Below, piece by piece: positions 30,701 to 43,239 of a stretch of 64,000 nucleotides of DNA. The stretch lies in the NCBI RefSeq assembly GCF_014805625.2, contig NW_023998433.1, forward strand, positions 3,877,696 to 3,941,695. Direction: 5' to 3'. Numbering within the stretch: the first letter of the stretch is position 1; every line of letters starts with the position of its first letter. This DNA is from Glossina fuscipes. Lineage: Eukaryota; Arthropoda; Insecta; Diptera; Glossinidae. Below the pieces are notes generated by a model, which had not been told where the DNA came from, searched no databases, and saw only the letters and a program-made list of their open reading frames with translations. The translations under genes and the position numbers were made by a program.

Positions 30701-33700
30701 GGAGATATCGATTGAGTGATCAGTCATATAACAAAAAAAGAAACAAAAGAAAAAACTTATACATATGTACATAAAGGATTTCTAAGTTAAATACAAGACC
30801 GCTCATTATTTAGGAACTTTACTGTTTTATGTAACTTGAAATTTGAAACATGAAGAATGTGTAATTGTCCCATTCGATAGTTGTAGCGTTAAACGCGTTT
30901 CAAGCTTTTGTGTATAGTTAGTATAAAACACTGTACAAAATATATATTTTTGTAAATCGATTTTTTTTGGAAACCGATTTTTTAATGTAAGTAAATAACA
31001 ACATTACAGTTGTATACTATATATAAATTGTAGCTCAATTAATTAATGAATATCTGCACCGCTGCGTTGAATGTAATTAATCAACTATACCCGTCGTCTA
31101 CTACTCAGAATTACATCTTGCTACCATATAAGAACTGAGCAGAATTCATCATGTCATAAAATACAAAAAGTTAAATCTTGCCGCCCATTTAAAAATTCAT
31201 ATTTCAAGGAATCTTTGCGAAGCAAATTTGAATGAAAATTAGACATTGCATAAGCGTTGATTTGTTCTAGCAAGTTTCATATGGGAGGGACGTTTGCCCT
31301 TGGGCAAGAGCAAATCAATGTACCAAATTTCATTCAATGAAATCAGTTGATAATTATAATTTATAAGTTTATAATTAAGTTGAGCATAACCTTAGATAGA
31401 TAGATGTTAGACGCGCAGACACAAATTAACAGACATGGTTAAATCGGTCCAGAAAATGATTACGAACCGACAGGTGTAATAAAAGATTTTCTAATTATCT
31501 CTCAACAGTTTGTGGATATTGCGTACATACGCATACAAACTTAACGTATACTTGCTTCAAGTGTCGAAGAACATAAGAATAGTTAAAAATGAAGAAAATA
31601 CAAAATTAATAAGTTTATTAAGAAGATTGCTAATAGCAAAAATAAACAAGGGAAACTCGCTGATCAAATGAAAAGCAGTAAGTTTATCGATATCAATCAA
31701 AAACTCTAAAGACTTATGTACATTTGAATTTGTTTTTAAACCGTTGAATTGATTTTTTATTTGTTCGATTGGTTTTACGCAATTTGTTTTACGCATTTTT
31801 TTATGCGGTGCATGAATATGTATACAGCTAAAGAAAGATGGAAAGAGAGAGCGTGGGAGACAGGGGAAGAATATGTGCTTTTTAGGCAATGACGAGTCGT
31901 ATTGAATTATACGCATTCTGAAAATATCTCCGCTTTCAAAATGAGAATTAAGTTTTATTTTATTTGAAATGCACTTTCTCGCTATTCCGTACAGCTTGGA
32001 CATATTTTCGAAGGAAGACTCTTTTTACACATCACACATCACATCTCCACAGCATAAAATAATATTTCTTTAATATGTTGTAAAAAACCATTTCTATACG
32101 TAATTACTTTTTTGCTAATTGTTAATAAGGAAACGAAGATTTATTAAAATTTATCTAGCAAGAATCAATTAACATAAGCATTGTTCATTAATTAGCTGGA
32201 TTCCATATATAGAAGGATAGAACTACAATTGGATGCGAAACCTTAATGCGTCTAATAATGCAATATTCTGGCATGTAGATCGCTGGGTAGTCAAAAGAGT
32301 TTGTGACTTTGTTTTCTACTTTCTTTTTTAAGGCTATTCGAAGGAACATCACAGTGACGTCCTAAATCACAAAAGGCTTTTATAAAGAATTGTCAAGTAG
32401 ATTTTGTGATTCTTTCGTATTTTGAGGCATAATCATAAAGTTTGGAACTTGAAAGAAAATAACAAATTTGTAACCATCTATTGAGTAAATAGATAATGTT
32501 TTTATTATAGCACAGCACAGCATTGTCTAGAAAGGCAGGAACAAATACAAACGTTATGATCGACGCGACGCACCACTGAATACTTTACACCACTTGATTA
32601 TTAATATATATATTTATATATATGTACATTATTTTTCAAAATAAGGCATTATACGCAAAGAGAAAAAAGTTTCAAACCGATCGATTCAATAGCGCTTTTC
32701 TATGGTTCGCCTGTACTTATTGCACTGTACGCACTGTTCGCTGGTGCACTATATTATATGCCAATGGTCCAAAATGTGAACTTACATGAAGCAAATTTAT
32801 CAATGCTTCATCTATTTTTGTCACAAAGCAAATAGGTACAATAAAGGGCGAGTCTGTCGCAACTCTTTCTGGATGTTACATATATCAACACACATAATGT
32901 ACCTTATGCGACAAATAGCCCTTCATTGAAAGCCTTTTTTCGTCAACGCTTATCTGTTTTTCCTACTGCTAATCCAACCCGTTCGTGTCTTTTTATCCAG
33001 TGGAAGTTAAAATGAACTAACGCTAATCAGGCAATTGGCCATGGTAGCCAATTTTGATTGCCTACTGCAAAGTTGAAAAGTAATAGTTATGTAATTGATG
33101 ATATGCTTTGTTCTTCGGTGCATCTAGCGAAGCTATGTTCAACAAAAACATGAGCAAAATCAACAAGTTATTGTACAATTGATTTATGAATCTAATTATT
33201 TTTTACGTAGAGTAAATTTGAAAGCTTAAATTAATTTTTATAAAAGCCAAGTTTTGCTTGATATAATTACACATATATACATATAATTACGCATACATAC
33301 ATAACACGAGCTTCTATATTTGGTTTATAGTAGTGCAATAATCATGATGATGTCGATGATGATGATGTGAGATTTAGACCTTCATTTCATGCCCACATCG
33401 TGTACACACATCTCATAAGCGCATAAGCGTGTTAAACAGCAATAACAAGAGAAACATTCGAAATACCAACTGGTAATAACAGCCTTTACAAAATACATGG
33501 AATTTCAAGAAGAGTCTCCTGCTATATATTCAGTTCCTTCTTTTGCTAAGTATACATGAAAATAATAATTAAATCGGATTGTGATGATCGTTTTTCATTC
33601 ATCATTTACATACTATATGTTCTGAATTTAATTGTTAAAAAATTAATTATTAATTATTGGCAAAACTTCTAATTAATATAAAAAATTAATTTAATTGTGC

Positions 33701-33825
33701 TATTTTTTTATTTTTACCATTTTTTTACTACGTAATTTTATAGCCCTACGATTTGATATATGAAATATGTTATAGTTGTTCAAGTGGTATAAAAAACGTT
33801 TACCGAAGTGCATACGTTACGCATA
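30701..33825. other. Long intergenic stretch upstream of the arrestin gene
   Basis: No supported gene is seen. The minus frame 32003-31557 is Lys/Phe-rich without a domain and I do not call it. A short GAT-rich run lies at about 33343-33368. The stretch may include 5' non-coding exons of the arrestin-domain gene. Confidence 0.45.
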
Positions 33826-34970
33826 ATGCCCCGTAAACTTCTTAAGTTTCTTATTATCTTCGATAACACGTCCTTACTGTATTTTCCTGGTCAATTTTTG
33901 TCGGGCCGTGTACTATTGGAATTGCAAGATGATACACCAGCGTTGGGCTTACATTTTCATGTGGTTGGTGAGGGTGTAGTGCGAGCCGGATCAGCACGAC
34001 AAGAACGAGGCACTTACGACAAAGAGAATTACATTGATTTTCGAATGCGTCTATTAGGAGATGTGGATCAGGGTCCTTCGGTGCTGTCACCTGGTATACA
34101 TAGCTTTCCTTTTAAATTGGGCCTACCGATGGGATTGCCATCAACATTTTTAGGGCGTTATGGCTGGATACAATACTACTGTAAAGCTGCTCTAAGAGAA
34201 CCGAACGGCTTAATACATAAAAATCATCAGGTTTTCATTGTTATGAATCCGATTGACTTAAACATGGAAAAACCTGTACTGGCAGTAAGTCCTTTAATTG
34301 TTACAACGTGCATTTAATTTTGTATTCATCATCAAAAACAATTTCAGCAACCATTTGCTTGTGAGGTAGAGCATAAAATGGGCGTGGCCTGTGTTGGCGG
34401 CGGTCTAGTTAAATGTCGTGTAGCTTTAGATCGCGGAGGTTACGTCCCCGGCGAAAGCGTTGTGGTTACTGCTTTTATATCCAATCATAGTAACGTCACA
34501 ATTAAACGCACAAAAGCATCATTAACTGAGGTTTGTTGAATTTCTGAAAGATTTTGTATTAAACTTGGTGGTGTACGCTATTTCAGACGATTGAATATTT
34601 GGCACGTGGTAAAGTAGTACAAACTGAAAAACGAGCGTTAGCTGTCTTGGTGCGTGCCAAAATACGTCCCGGCGGCAAAGATGAGTGGCAAAATGATAGT
34701 CTCTATGTACCGCCTTTGCCTCCCACCAATTTGCATGGCTGCCACTTAATAAAGATCTCTTATGATGTTTTCTTTGTAATTGAACCCAAGTCATTGGAAA
34801 AAGAAATTAAACTGCAATTACCCATAGTGTTGGGCACGTATCCATTCCGCAGCACCGGCAATGATATTACCAATACATGGCCAGATTCGGTACTTAAACC
34901 TGATACACATTATCCATCAACATTGCCAATTTTTCGTCCATGGCTGCATGAGAAACCGGAATCGAATTAA
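33826..34970 (+). CDS. Arrestin-domain-containing protein (alpha-arrestin)
   Basis: This is an adaptor of the alpha-arrestin (ARRDC/TXNIP) class; such proteins usually link membrane cargo to ubiquitin ligases or the endocytic machinery. Exons: 33826-34284, 34348-34530 and 34587-34970. The phases close to 341 residues. The N-domain includes FDNTSLLYFPGQFLSGRV and GVVRAGSARQERGTY. The C-domain begins near residue 154 with VACVGGGLVKCRVALDRGGYVPGE and ends with PIVLGTYPFRST. I see no PPxY motif, which many relatives use to bind Nedd4-type ligases, so recruitment may differ. I chose ATG 33826 because the next residues (KLLKFLIIFDN) are the typical first strand; an in-frame ATG at 33808 is possible. 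A poly-A signal lies at 35279-35284. The frame is intact. Confidence 0.94.
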
Positions 34971-35684
34971 TGCACAATACACTTATATGTATCTTTTTTG
35001 GGGCCTCACAATGAACGAAAGTGACTTAAATAAGTAAATCAAGTTGACGTTTATTATTAAATAATTTTAATGCCTATTTAAAGAAAGAGAAAATAGTTTC
35101 TTCCCCCACCAATAATGTTTGATATAGAAATGTTAACATTTTGCTATGGGCAGTGCCCACGCGGTATTTGCAATAAGCTTTTTTTTTTTAAATAAGGCAG
35201 TAATAATAAAAATGCAAGCCAAGCCATACCACATATTGTTGAAACTAGATTTTACGTTTACAATTTCTAATGAATTTTAATAAATAAAAAATGAAAAAGA
35301 AATGTATAAAGCGCATACGCATATGGTACTCAAGCGACGTATTATTTAAATTTTTATTGGACTTTTGTGAGCTATTTTATATCAAAAACATAATGCATGA
35401 AATGATCACAATTAATAATGCTTCCTAGGTGAAGTGCTTTAATAAATTTGAGAATTTCCAGTGTAACTCATGAAGGAATTCATCGATTTGCAAGCGAGGT
35501 CCCCTATGCTAGGTGGCGCGACGATTCGTATTGCCGGTCCTTTGAATAACACAACCTTTAAATGAATTTAAACGCACGTCAATTTCACCTTCTTCGAGCT
35601 ATTCGAAAAACAATAAAAAATAAACAAAAAGAAAACGAAATTTTTATTTTTCATTAAAAAACTTCTTTGCTTTCGATTATCTCA
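34971..35684. other. Convergent 3' flanks
   Basis: It holds the arrestin 3' UTR (AATAAA at 35279-35284) and, on the other strand, the 3' UTR of the small secreted-protein gene (AATAAA on the minus strand at about 35648-35643). No other gene is seen. Confidence 0.6.
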
Positions 35685-36069
35685 TTACGGAACCTCATCG
35701 AAGGCGTAGATATCTTGATAACAAGAAAATGATATACAACGTCTAACGCATGCCTTGCGCTCGGCACCATCTAAACTTTCACAATTGGTATGATGTTCAC
35801 AGTTTACTTCAAATTCATGATAAGTTATTTCCTATTAGAAGCAAAAAATCGAACACCTTTTTCGTAGCATAAACAAACAAAAATCAATAGATTTGCTTTA
35901 CATTTTTGCTGGTCTCTTTGTAGGCGTATTCGGGAAAATGAAATGTGGCCGGTTTGGGTAAAAGTTTACCATCTAAACTCTTTTCTTGCATGGTAGAAGC
36001 ACACCAAATGCATTTTGCATTTAAATATGTTGAAAAGTATAGAAAGCTAATAACTTTGTACGACAGCAT
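35685..36069 (-). CDS. Small secreted cysteine-rich protein
   Basis: There are two coding exons, 36069-35902 and 35831-35685, joined in phase 0 by a GT/AG intron of 70 bases, giving 104 residues. The ATG at 36069 opens a signal peptide (MLSYKVISFLYFSTYLNA). An in-frame upstream ATG at 36153 would bury it, so I prefer 36069. After a spacer (GKLLPKPATFHFPEYAY), the second exon has six cysteines in a compact pattern (NCEHHTNCESLDGAERKAC, then RRCISFSCYQDIYAFD). This looks like a small conserved animal family of secreted proteins (DUF4787-like, tentative). The function is unknown. The second exon is too short to be noticed as an ORF, yet the splice phase, codon use and poly-A signal all agree. 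Confidence 0.78.
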
Positions 36070-36194
36070 AACGTTTTTTAAGGTTATTGTCTTTTCATAC
36101 AAATTGTTAACTGTTATGTCAAAGAGCCTTAATAAGGGATGTCTTAACGGCAATCGCTAATCAGCTGTACACAAACTGTGTGACGTGCAGGTCT

Positions 36195-36650
36195 TAATAT
36201 TTTATTTTTATTTCTTTTGGATATTGATTTTAGATGAACTAAGCCAAAATGGTTTATATATATTCACGTTATAAATAATTACTTAACTCGACGATTATTT
36301 GCAGCATATATATTTCTAAATATTAAGAAAACACGCTGGGGCCTTTATGTAAGTAAGCCAACAAGTTGAGTGTATTAGAAGCCTGTAAAGGTCTAGATAA
36401 ATAGTGATGTAAAATTAAAGTTGCATTCTTTGGCTGAAATAAGACTAATTTGGGAGAGCCACCTAAAAATTGAGATAAAAAGTTATCGTAAATTAAAAAA
36501 ACAAATTTGCCTTTTTAACAAAAAAAATTAAATACCCAAGATGATAATTTTGTTTTTGCTTTAAGGAGACACTCCCTTGTTAAGAAATCTGTGATATTTA
36601 AAAATGAGGTGCTCAGCAGTATGTCTACACAAATATTACATTCCATTCAT
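36195..36650 (-). mobile_element. LINE family alpha, 3'-end fragment (copy 3)
   Basis: It matches the 3' UTR and C-terminus of alpha copies 1 and 2: a GATGAACTAAGCC-like word, a TTGCATTCTTTGGCTGAAA word, then the end of the coding region near 36540 and a GCTCAGCAG word shared with 40195-40210. The A-tail (as T-rich plus sequence at 36191-36213) faces the small secreted-protein gene, about 125 bp from its start codon. Confidence 0.7.
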
Positions 36651-38239
36651 TTATTTATTTATAGTTATTAGTTACGTTTAGATAATCAAGTAATCTAGGG
36701 TACAGAAGAGCAAAAAAAATTTTTTTCGCTTGGTCTACGCTCGAAACTTTCTCCTTCTGCTCACATTGAAAATATTACCAAACAATGTTTCCAATTAACT
36801 AATGACCTGAAATCCAATTATGGTATTCCATGGGTTTCTGACCCTTTTTGTGGAATTAAATTATATCTCGTGCTATTAAGGCTAAATATGCACATTTCAA
36901 ATAACCACCTTCTGAAATTATGCAGAATTCAATGGAAATGTGTTTGCCTTGCTCTTGATCTCACGAAATCTAATCACACACTAAACCGAAAGGTTTCGTT
37001 CACTTGCCAATTGTACCTCTAATAAGATTCTATCCAATGAGAGTCATCCGGTTTTTATTTTCATTTATGATGTATCGCCCAATTTTTTTCCTGCTTTTTT
37101 GCAATTTTTGTTGCCGAACTCAGTAATTAAGACATTCGAAGAACTATTATACATAACTTTTTCAAAATTTCTTTGGGATCACAGTAATTAAACATTGTTA
37201 TTCGAATTTGGGTAACGCCAATGGGAAATATTTTTCACCCGCCTTTAATGATGGATCTAAGTCTGACATTGTAGGCAGCGGTCTTTGGTTCGCACATATT
37301 GATTCGCAAACATCAATATAGAAGTCTACTTCTCATTGTTTGTTGATGTTTAAGCACACAAGATGCAACGATCATCTGTTCAAAATGAACGTAGTGAGTA
37401 GTCATTCATGTCAACGTGCGTGATCATCTTCGATTTGTCTGTTCTAATGTCGCCACTTCTGTTCGCTATTTCACACTTCGTAAATTGTCTATTTACGATC
37501 GCAGCCTTTTTGACTTTTTCCATTCACGCAGTTTGGCGCTTATTCTGCTATCTTCTCTTCTTTTTTTTTTGTTTCACATCCAAATTATGAATCTACGTTT
37601 TCGCAACTTTCGCAACTTTTCTGTTCTTTCATACGACACTTTCATATGCTTTTAATTCATCACTTTTAACATTATGAAATTCACTTTGCATTGCATTATC
37701 TTGTAATTATTTGAAGAACAAGAAAATCTCAGAAGATTTCGCTTCAAACGCTGCGATAATAAAATGAAGTAAAAAAATTACGTGAGCTTCGGGAAATGTA
37801 AAAATCATTTCAGTAATGTTGTTCGGTATATGTCTGTGAAAATTTATAATCCGTCAGTTTTACTTATGTTCAAACAAAAAACCTCGTTCACATGAAAACT
37901 TTTTTACTCAACTTGAAGATGAAGATTTTCTAATGTAACCGGGTTTTCTTATTAAAGTAAGTCTTAATGTAATCAAAACAGATGTTTTCAAAAACGAAAT
38001 TGCGTGCACTACCCTGGCAACTCTGCTTCGGGTTACCACGTTTCTCTTTCTCGCTCGTGGAACCAAATAACTGGGCCGGGGGGAGCTTTCTGTTTCGACA
38101 TCTTATATTATTATATCAGGACATAAAGCAGGCAAATAGCGTCAAATCTTCAATTTATTATAGTGTCAGGTAAGTTGGTTTTCTTTCTTTTTGAATGGAA
38201 GTCAGCACATCCATAATGGCCTTCCCTTCCTTGGGGTGT
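36651..38239. other. Unassigned stretch with decayed coding-like sequence
   Basis: From about 36718 to 37020 the plus strand has an uninterrupted frame of about 100 codons with no early ATG (LRSKLSPSAHIENITKQC, then YGIPWVSDPFCGIKL). Further short frames at 37408-37655 and 37982-38173 follow. I recognise no family. Decayed retrotransposon sequence is the most likely origin, given the LINE cluster next to it. Confidence 0.3.
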
Positions 38240-39285
38240 AGGAAAAAAGGTATCACTTCGAAACTAACTGAATTCAACATTTTTCAAAAAAAATTTTAAG
38301 CTGAATTCTTCTGATATATCGCCGGAAAAGTTTAAAACAAACATCGCTCCATATGATGATATGTTAAAAAGCATTCTCCAACCTGCTACTACTGATAATC
38401 TAGTTGAGGTGAATGAAAATAACTCTACCTTTCCCTCTAATTTGACAACCAAACTCCTTAATTGGTGATGAGTCTATATGAAGATGATATGTGTGACAAC
38501 TATTATGTATTCATAGGAACATGTCCAGACAAGAATAATCATCGCGTCCCAATGTTTTCTGATTTGGCCTTTTATGAATATTTAAAAAACTTCAATCTGG
38601 CAGGTTTAAATAAATAAGTAATATTAATAATCAACTAGAAATTCTAAAGCCAAATTTCTTTTTGTCTCTGCGTCAAAAACGAATAATTCTATTCTTAACA
38701 ATGATCTACAATCCAAAAACTTGAAGGCGTACATTCCTAGATCTTTCACCGAAAGACTTGCAATTGTGCGTAATATCCCTGTGGCATACGATCTAAATTA
38801 CATCAAAAAGAATGCAAAGTCCTCTATTCTCATATATTCCGTGACCCGGATCTTCCGCAAATCTCTTAAAGACAACAGAAAATTTGTTCCTATCACTAAC
38901 GTTAAAGTAGGGTTCAAGGGAAAACAATTCCCAAAAGGATTAATTGCAATTATTGTATTCTCCATATTAATTTCTTCATTCCCACGCTGAGACAATGCTT
39001 CAAATTTGGTCATTTGGACTGCAGAAGTATCGCGGTGCTTTAAATGCGGCAACACTTCTGCCTGTACAAATGAATGTAACAGTATCAGTATCGAATGTCT
39101 TCGATGTGGCTGTCTTAACCATAACATGCTAAGCAAAATACGTCCATCTAAAAACAAACAGGAACATATCCATCATCATCATAAAAATAGAAAATCTTTC
39201 TTTTAAAGAATATCTCCAAAATACTCTCATACCTACTTCGACCCGCTTGACATCGGCGAATATGATAGCAATTCAATTCAAAAAA
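38240..39285 (+). mobile_element. LINE family alpha, ORF1 segment (copy 4, plus strand)
   Basis: The plus-strand frames match the ORF1 of the 14.7-kb copy: DNYYVFIGTCPDKN near 38495-38535, KAYIPRSFTERLAIV (from 38724), then the Cys-rich segment (CFKCGNTSACTNECN) at 39036-39080 and NLSFKEYLQN-like residues to 39285. The segment stops where the LINE beta TAA tail begins. It is frame-shifted near 38700 and 38990, so it is a pseudogene. Confidence 0.82.
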
Positions 39286-40055
39286 TTATTATTATTATTA
39301 TTTTAATTTTAGACTAATGAATTGAATTCTTAGACTAAAAAAAGAGATATTGAGCACTAGCAACACAGGCTATCGGCTCTAATTTAACTAAATGGATATT
39401 AGATAATAAGCTTAGTAGTATTAATAAAGTAAAATATTGAATTGATATTCTGTTCTGAAGTTGATTGTAGAATGTTCAAAGGGTTAATCGTTCCAAATGC
39501 AATACTTCTAGCCAAGGAAAAGTTGAGGCAGTCGCAGGGAATGTGCTTTATAGTAAGAGTTTGCCCACAACAGCAGATTGGGGGAGAAGACTTCTTCAGG
39601 ATCCATTGGTGAGTTGCAATTGTATGACCAAGGCGAATTCTCGAAAATGTTTGGATCTTGGTTTTCTCAACATTTGTTGGATATAGAGGTGGAGTTAATT
39701 GAGGGTTAATGCAAGAGTAGTGTTGATGATGGTATTGTAAATTTCCTTCTGCAATTTTCTCTTTTTCACTTTTCTTCCAATGTATCTTTGAAGATCCAAC
39801 TTTTCTATGACATCATCCATAATTAGAGGAGCAGAAGCAGCATCCTTTGCCGCTCGATCAGCCTGCTCATTTCCCAATAAACCGATGGGACTTGGTACCT
39901 ATAACATTTTAATTTTTCCCTCGGGTGTTGTAATTATATTCCTTAATTTGTTGATGGTGCTCCATCTCGAAGTCGAAGGGTTCCGGGTAGCTAGTAATAC
40001 AGACAAACTGTCGGTAACAATGACGGTTTTGAGTTTGTTTTTATGGGGAAGGTTG
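39286..40055 (-). mobile_element. LINE family beta, 3' part (copy 1)
   Basis: On the minus strand it begins inside an RNase H domain (VTDSLSVLLATRNPS, then after one stop GNEQADRAAKDAA, about 39860-39822). A C-terminal zinc-knuckle region (CGQTLTIKHI) follows near 39560, then a short 3' UTR of about 100 bases and a (TAA)n tail (plus 39286-39302). RNase H plus a TAA tail is characteristic of the I clade of LINEs. The second beta copy at 52.8-53.2 kb shares the end. Confidence 0.85.
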
Positions 40056-41215
40056 GCAGCTTTTCTAATAAAGCAAGTTAGTTCCTCGAGATGACGTACA
40101 TTTTTTGCTACAAAGAGATCGAGGAAACAGTCATATAACTTGAAGACGCTAAAGGAATCTCTAATGGCAACAAGGCTGTGACGTCTGAAGATTAGATGCT
40201 CAGCAGACTCGACAACATTGCAAACTCCACAAACATCACATGGTATAGCGTGAATCATTTTACATACTTAACCATGAGGTTGATAGTCTGTACATCGAGA
40301 CTGGGGGGAAAATAGCATGATGCTATGAAAAGACTCGGTTTAAGGTTCATGGTTTTAATGATGATAATGTCAACAGCAGAGTTATAGGGAATACGTCTGG
40401 AATTGACACCTTTCTTAACTAATATACTAACACCGTCATAGCCATCATTTCGACATTTGGAGGCTGAAGCATAATTCGAAACTTTAAATTCAAAACAATT
40501 TTCATCTTTCAGAAAAACTTCGCTTGAGATGCAGAAATCAACTTTATTTGAGTTCAAGTAAAAATCCAAAAACGACAGGTTACGTCGAACACTTTGGAAA
40601 TTATATTGTAAAAAGGACATCACATTTAAACTTGAGAAGAAACCCCATTTTTTCTTCAAATTCTTTAATAAGACTATGAGGGATCATCGGACGGAAACTT
40701 TCTTTATTCGCAGAGATTAATCTTTAAAGTTCTGAGGAGCGCAAATAGTTGTTTGAAATTACTGGATGTCGAAGACTTGTTTCAGACGGCTTGGGGGTAG
40801 ATTGAGAGAAGGTTTGGTGGGTGAACTGAGAAGAGGTTTGAAAAGAACCGATATCCTTTTGACGACAGTGTTAAAATTATTCTTGGTTAAAAATTTATTG
40901 GCATTTTCGTTGTCATCCTTACTCGAAATAGCAGAAGCGTTGCCCAATGAAGGGAAATTGTCATCGTCGAAAATGTCGTCACGACATTCGAAGTAATTTG
41001 AGGAAAGCTTCTCTTTTACCTCTTTATAATAAAGATTTTTAATTGCTATGATTTTATTGGTGTTTAATTCAAGCTCTCAATTCGGGCAAGACTTATTGAG
41101 AGCGTTGTGCTCATCTGAACCACAAGACAAACACTTCATCTTCTCACAGTTCACGCACTTTGGAGACTTTCCACAGTTCAGGCATTTGCTCTCCTTAGCT
41201 TTACAAAATTGCACT
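40056..41215 (-). mobile_element. LINE family alpha, copy 5 (rearranged)
   Basis: On the minus strand it has the ORF1 zinc-knuckle region (about 41200-41050, CLNCGKSPKCVNCEKMKC), the ORF1 C-terminus, the endonuclease start (40659-40255, FLQYNFQSVRRNLSF), then a large internal deletion to the C-terminal knuckle and tail (40258 to about 40060; CDVCGVCNVVESAEHL, ending HLEELTCFIRKA). It then joins abruptly to LINE beta RNase H sequence in the same frame. Confidence 0.85.
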
Positions 41216-41224
41216 TCGAATGCT

Positions 41225-41400
41225 TGTCTTTTTTCTCTCACTTTCTTCTTCTTCCTACTCTCCTTTTCTTCCTTTAAAAGTTTTTTTGTTTTTTTTTTTA
41301 AATTTGGTTATTTCTCAAAACTTTTTGTTCCTTTTTTTTTTTAATTGTTTGAATTCTCGTAAATTTTTCTTTATTTATTTATATTTATTTTTTTTTCCCC
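41225..41400. repeat. Polypyrimidine tract
   Basis: About 175 bases on the plus strand are almost all T and C, with T runs up to 10. It lies between two opposed LINE alpha copies and may include an old A-tail from a minus-strand insertion. Confidence 0.7.
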
Positions 41401-42115
41401 ACTAACACCAGTAAAACACAAAAATTATCCAGCTGCCATTTGCAGAGATGACGTGTTATATCAAGTGTGTGTGAAAAAAAAGTTGAAGTTTTGATATATG
41501 TTATAATCATATCCGCAAACTTAATCACTTCGTTTCCCGCAAAGGTTTCATTCATAATTTATTCAAGATACCCATCGTCCAAGATATCACTGATATTCAA
41601 AATATTTTTCAAGAAGACCTAAACACAGTAAGAAGAAATTTCCAATCTTTCACCCCAAAACCATGATGGACCATACCATGGGAGCAAAAGAAATGGAGTG
41701 CAGCCGTAAGAAAAGCAAAAAGACAAAATCGTGCAAATACGATTGATGACATCGGTGCGCGTGGTAGCTCCCCACCCTTATGAAAAATACATGACTTACT
41801 AAACTTGGGGTTTCCAATTTTCCAATTTGAACTGATACTGACAATAAAAATTGTCTGAACTACTTAAAAAGTCACATATCTGTTGGTCACTTGTTTGCTT
41901 TTTCTACTCTTCCTCAGGTATCGAACAATATCGGCCCTTTCTTATTCAAAGACTTCTCTCAATTTTTGAATTCTTAGAGAAAAACTTCCGTTGTTTTGTG
42001 CGATGGAACCAAATACGATATGGTCAGGTGTCTCTCGAAGAAAAGTCGCTATGTTGGTTGGCCAACAATATTTCTGATAATTGAAGCGCTTCGATCCTGA
42101 AACCTGGCAGAAGTC

Positions 42116-42772
42116 ATGGCATTTATAAACTTCAAGCCAATTGCCCGTTTATCAGTGTTATTAGAAATTGCAAATGTTATCATCAAAGAAACGCTTACCT
42201 CTCTCCTTATTTTCATTCCCTCCAGCTCCTTTGCCTACCAAAAACACAATTTGACAATTATGTGTGTCAATGAACTTTCCATACTAATCAACAGTGAAAA
42301 AAGAGCTGGCAGAAAGACTGTCTTGTTGTCTCTTGACATCAACAAGACATATGACTGTGTCAACATTGAAACAATTTCAAAAACGCTAATGCTACTTCAG
42401 ATCCCCCTCCACTTCCTCCTTCTAAACCCTCTGCCAAAACGTTCTTTGTTGTTTGATTCGGTTGTTGTGCAAGCTGGTTTGCTGCAAGGCAGCCGCCTAA
42501 GCCCCATTCTATTCAACCTGTACAAGACCAACTCACACCAGCTGCAAAATTCTAAAACCCACATATTCCAATATGCTAATAATTTTTTGTTGGTCAAAGT
42601 GGGCATATCCAACCAATGCGCGTCCTTTCGGTTCCTTGGTATTTCCATTAACTCCAGTTTCACCTTCCGCGATCATTTTGAAAATGCGTTCAAAAATGGT
42701 CAATCTGTTTGCAACCTAATTAAGCTTTTAACAAACAAACATCTAGATCTGCCCCCAACCAAAGGCTTGTGA
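42116..42772 (+). pseudogene. LINE alpha reverse transcriptase, catalytic YADD lost
   Basis: One frame of 218 codons covers the finger region (FKPIARLSVLLEI), motif A with its aspartate (LDINKTYDCVN), motif B and motif C. Motif C reads YANN instead of YADD, which removes both metal-binding aspartates of that motif. The frame continues into the thumb (FRFLGISINSSFTFRDH). Confidence 0.85.
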
Positions 42773-43239
42773 TTTACAAGTCTTTGATCCGTTTGAGAAT
42801 TGAATTTGCACATTCAGGCACCTGCAACCTCTCTCTGTACATAGCCAAAAAAATCCACGTTTAAGGCGATGTACCGCTCTTACTTCCTTGAAGCCGTTAC
42901 ACATACTAAAAATTATCTTCGGTGAATTTCCGGTGACCGAAAGAGCCCTCTTACCTACTGCCAAAGAGGTAATCATAATTAAGACTGTAAGGCCCTCTTT
43001 TTTCAATAGAGTCGTCGGATTGAGCAAGAAGGTCATATGAAGTTACACTTTGTGCTACCGCAGATTTTGCGGTATCTTTGAAAAACTAAACCGCTTTCCT
43101 GATCACATCACTGAGAATAAGAACTTTTTGGTAGATCTACACATCCTAACGTCGCTTGCATCGGCCAAAGGGGTCCTTCTTGCATCTCTCTAAAAGTCCT
43201 ATGCCCATAAAAGTTTGAGACCTATCATAACAATTGCTT

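Noticed and set aside
31557..32003. A 148-codon minus-strand gene
   Set aside because: Rich in Lys, Phe and Ile with no domain or conserved pattern; likely a chance frame.
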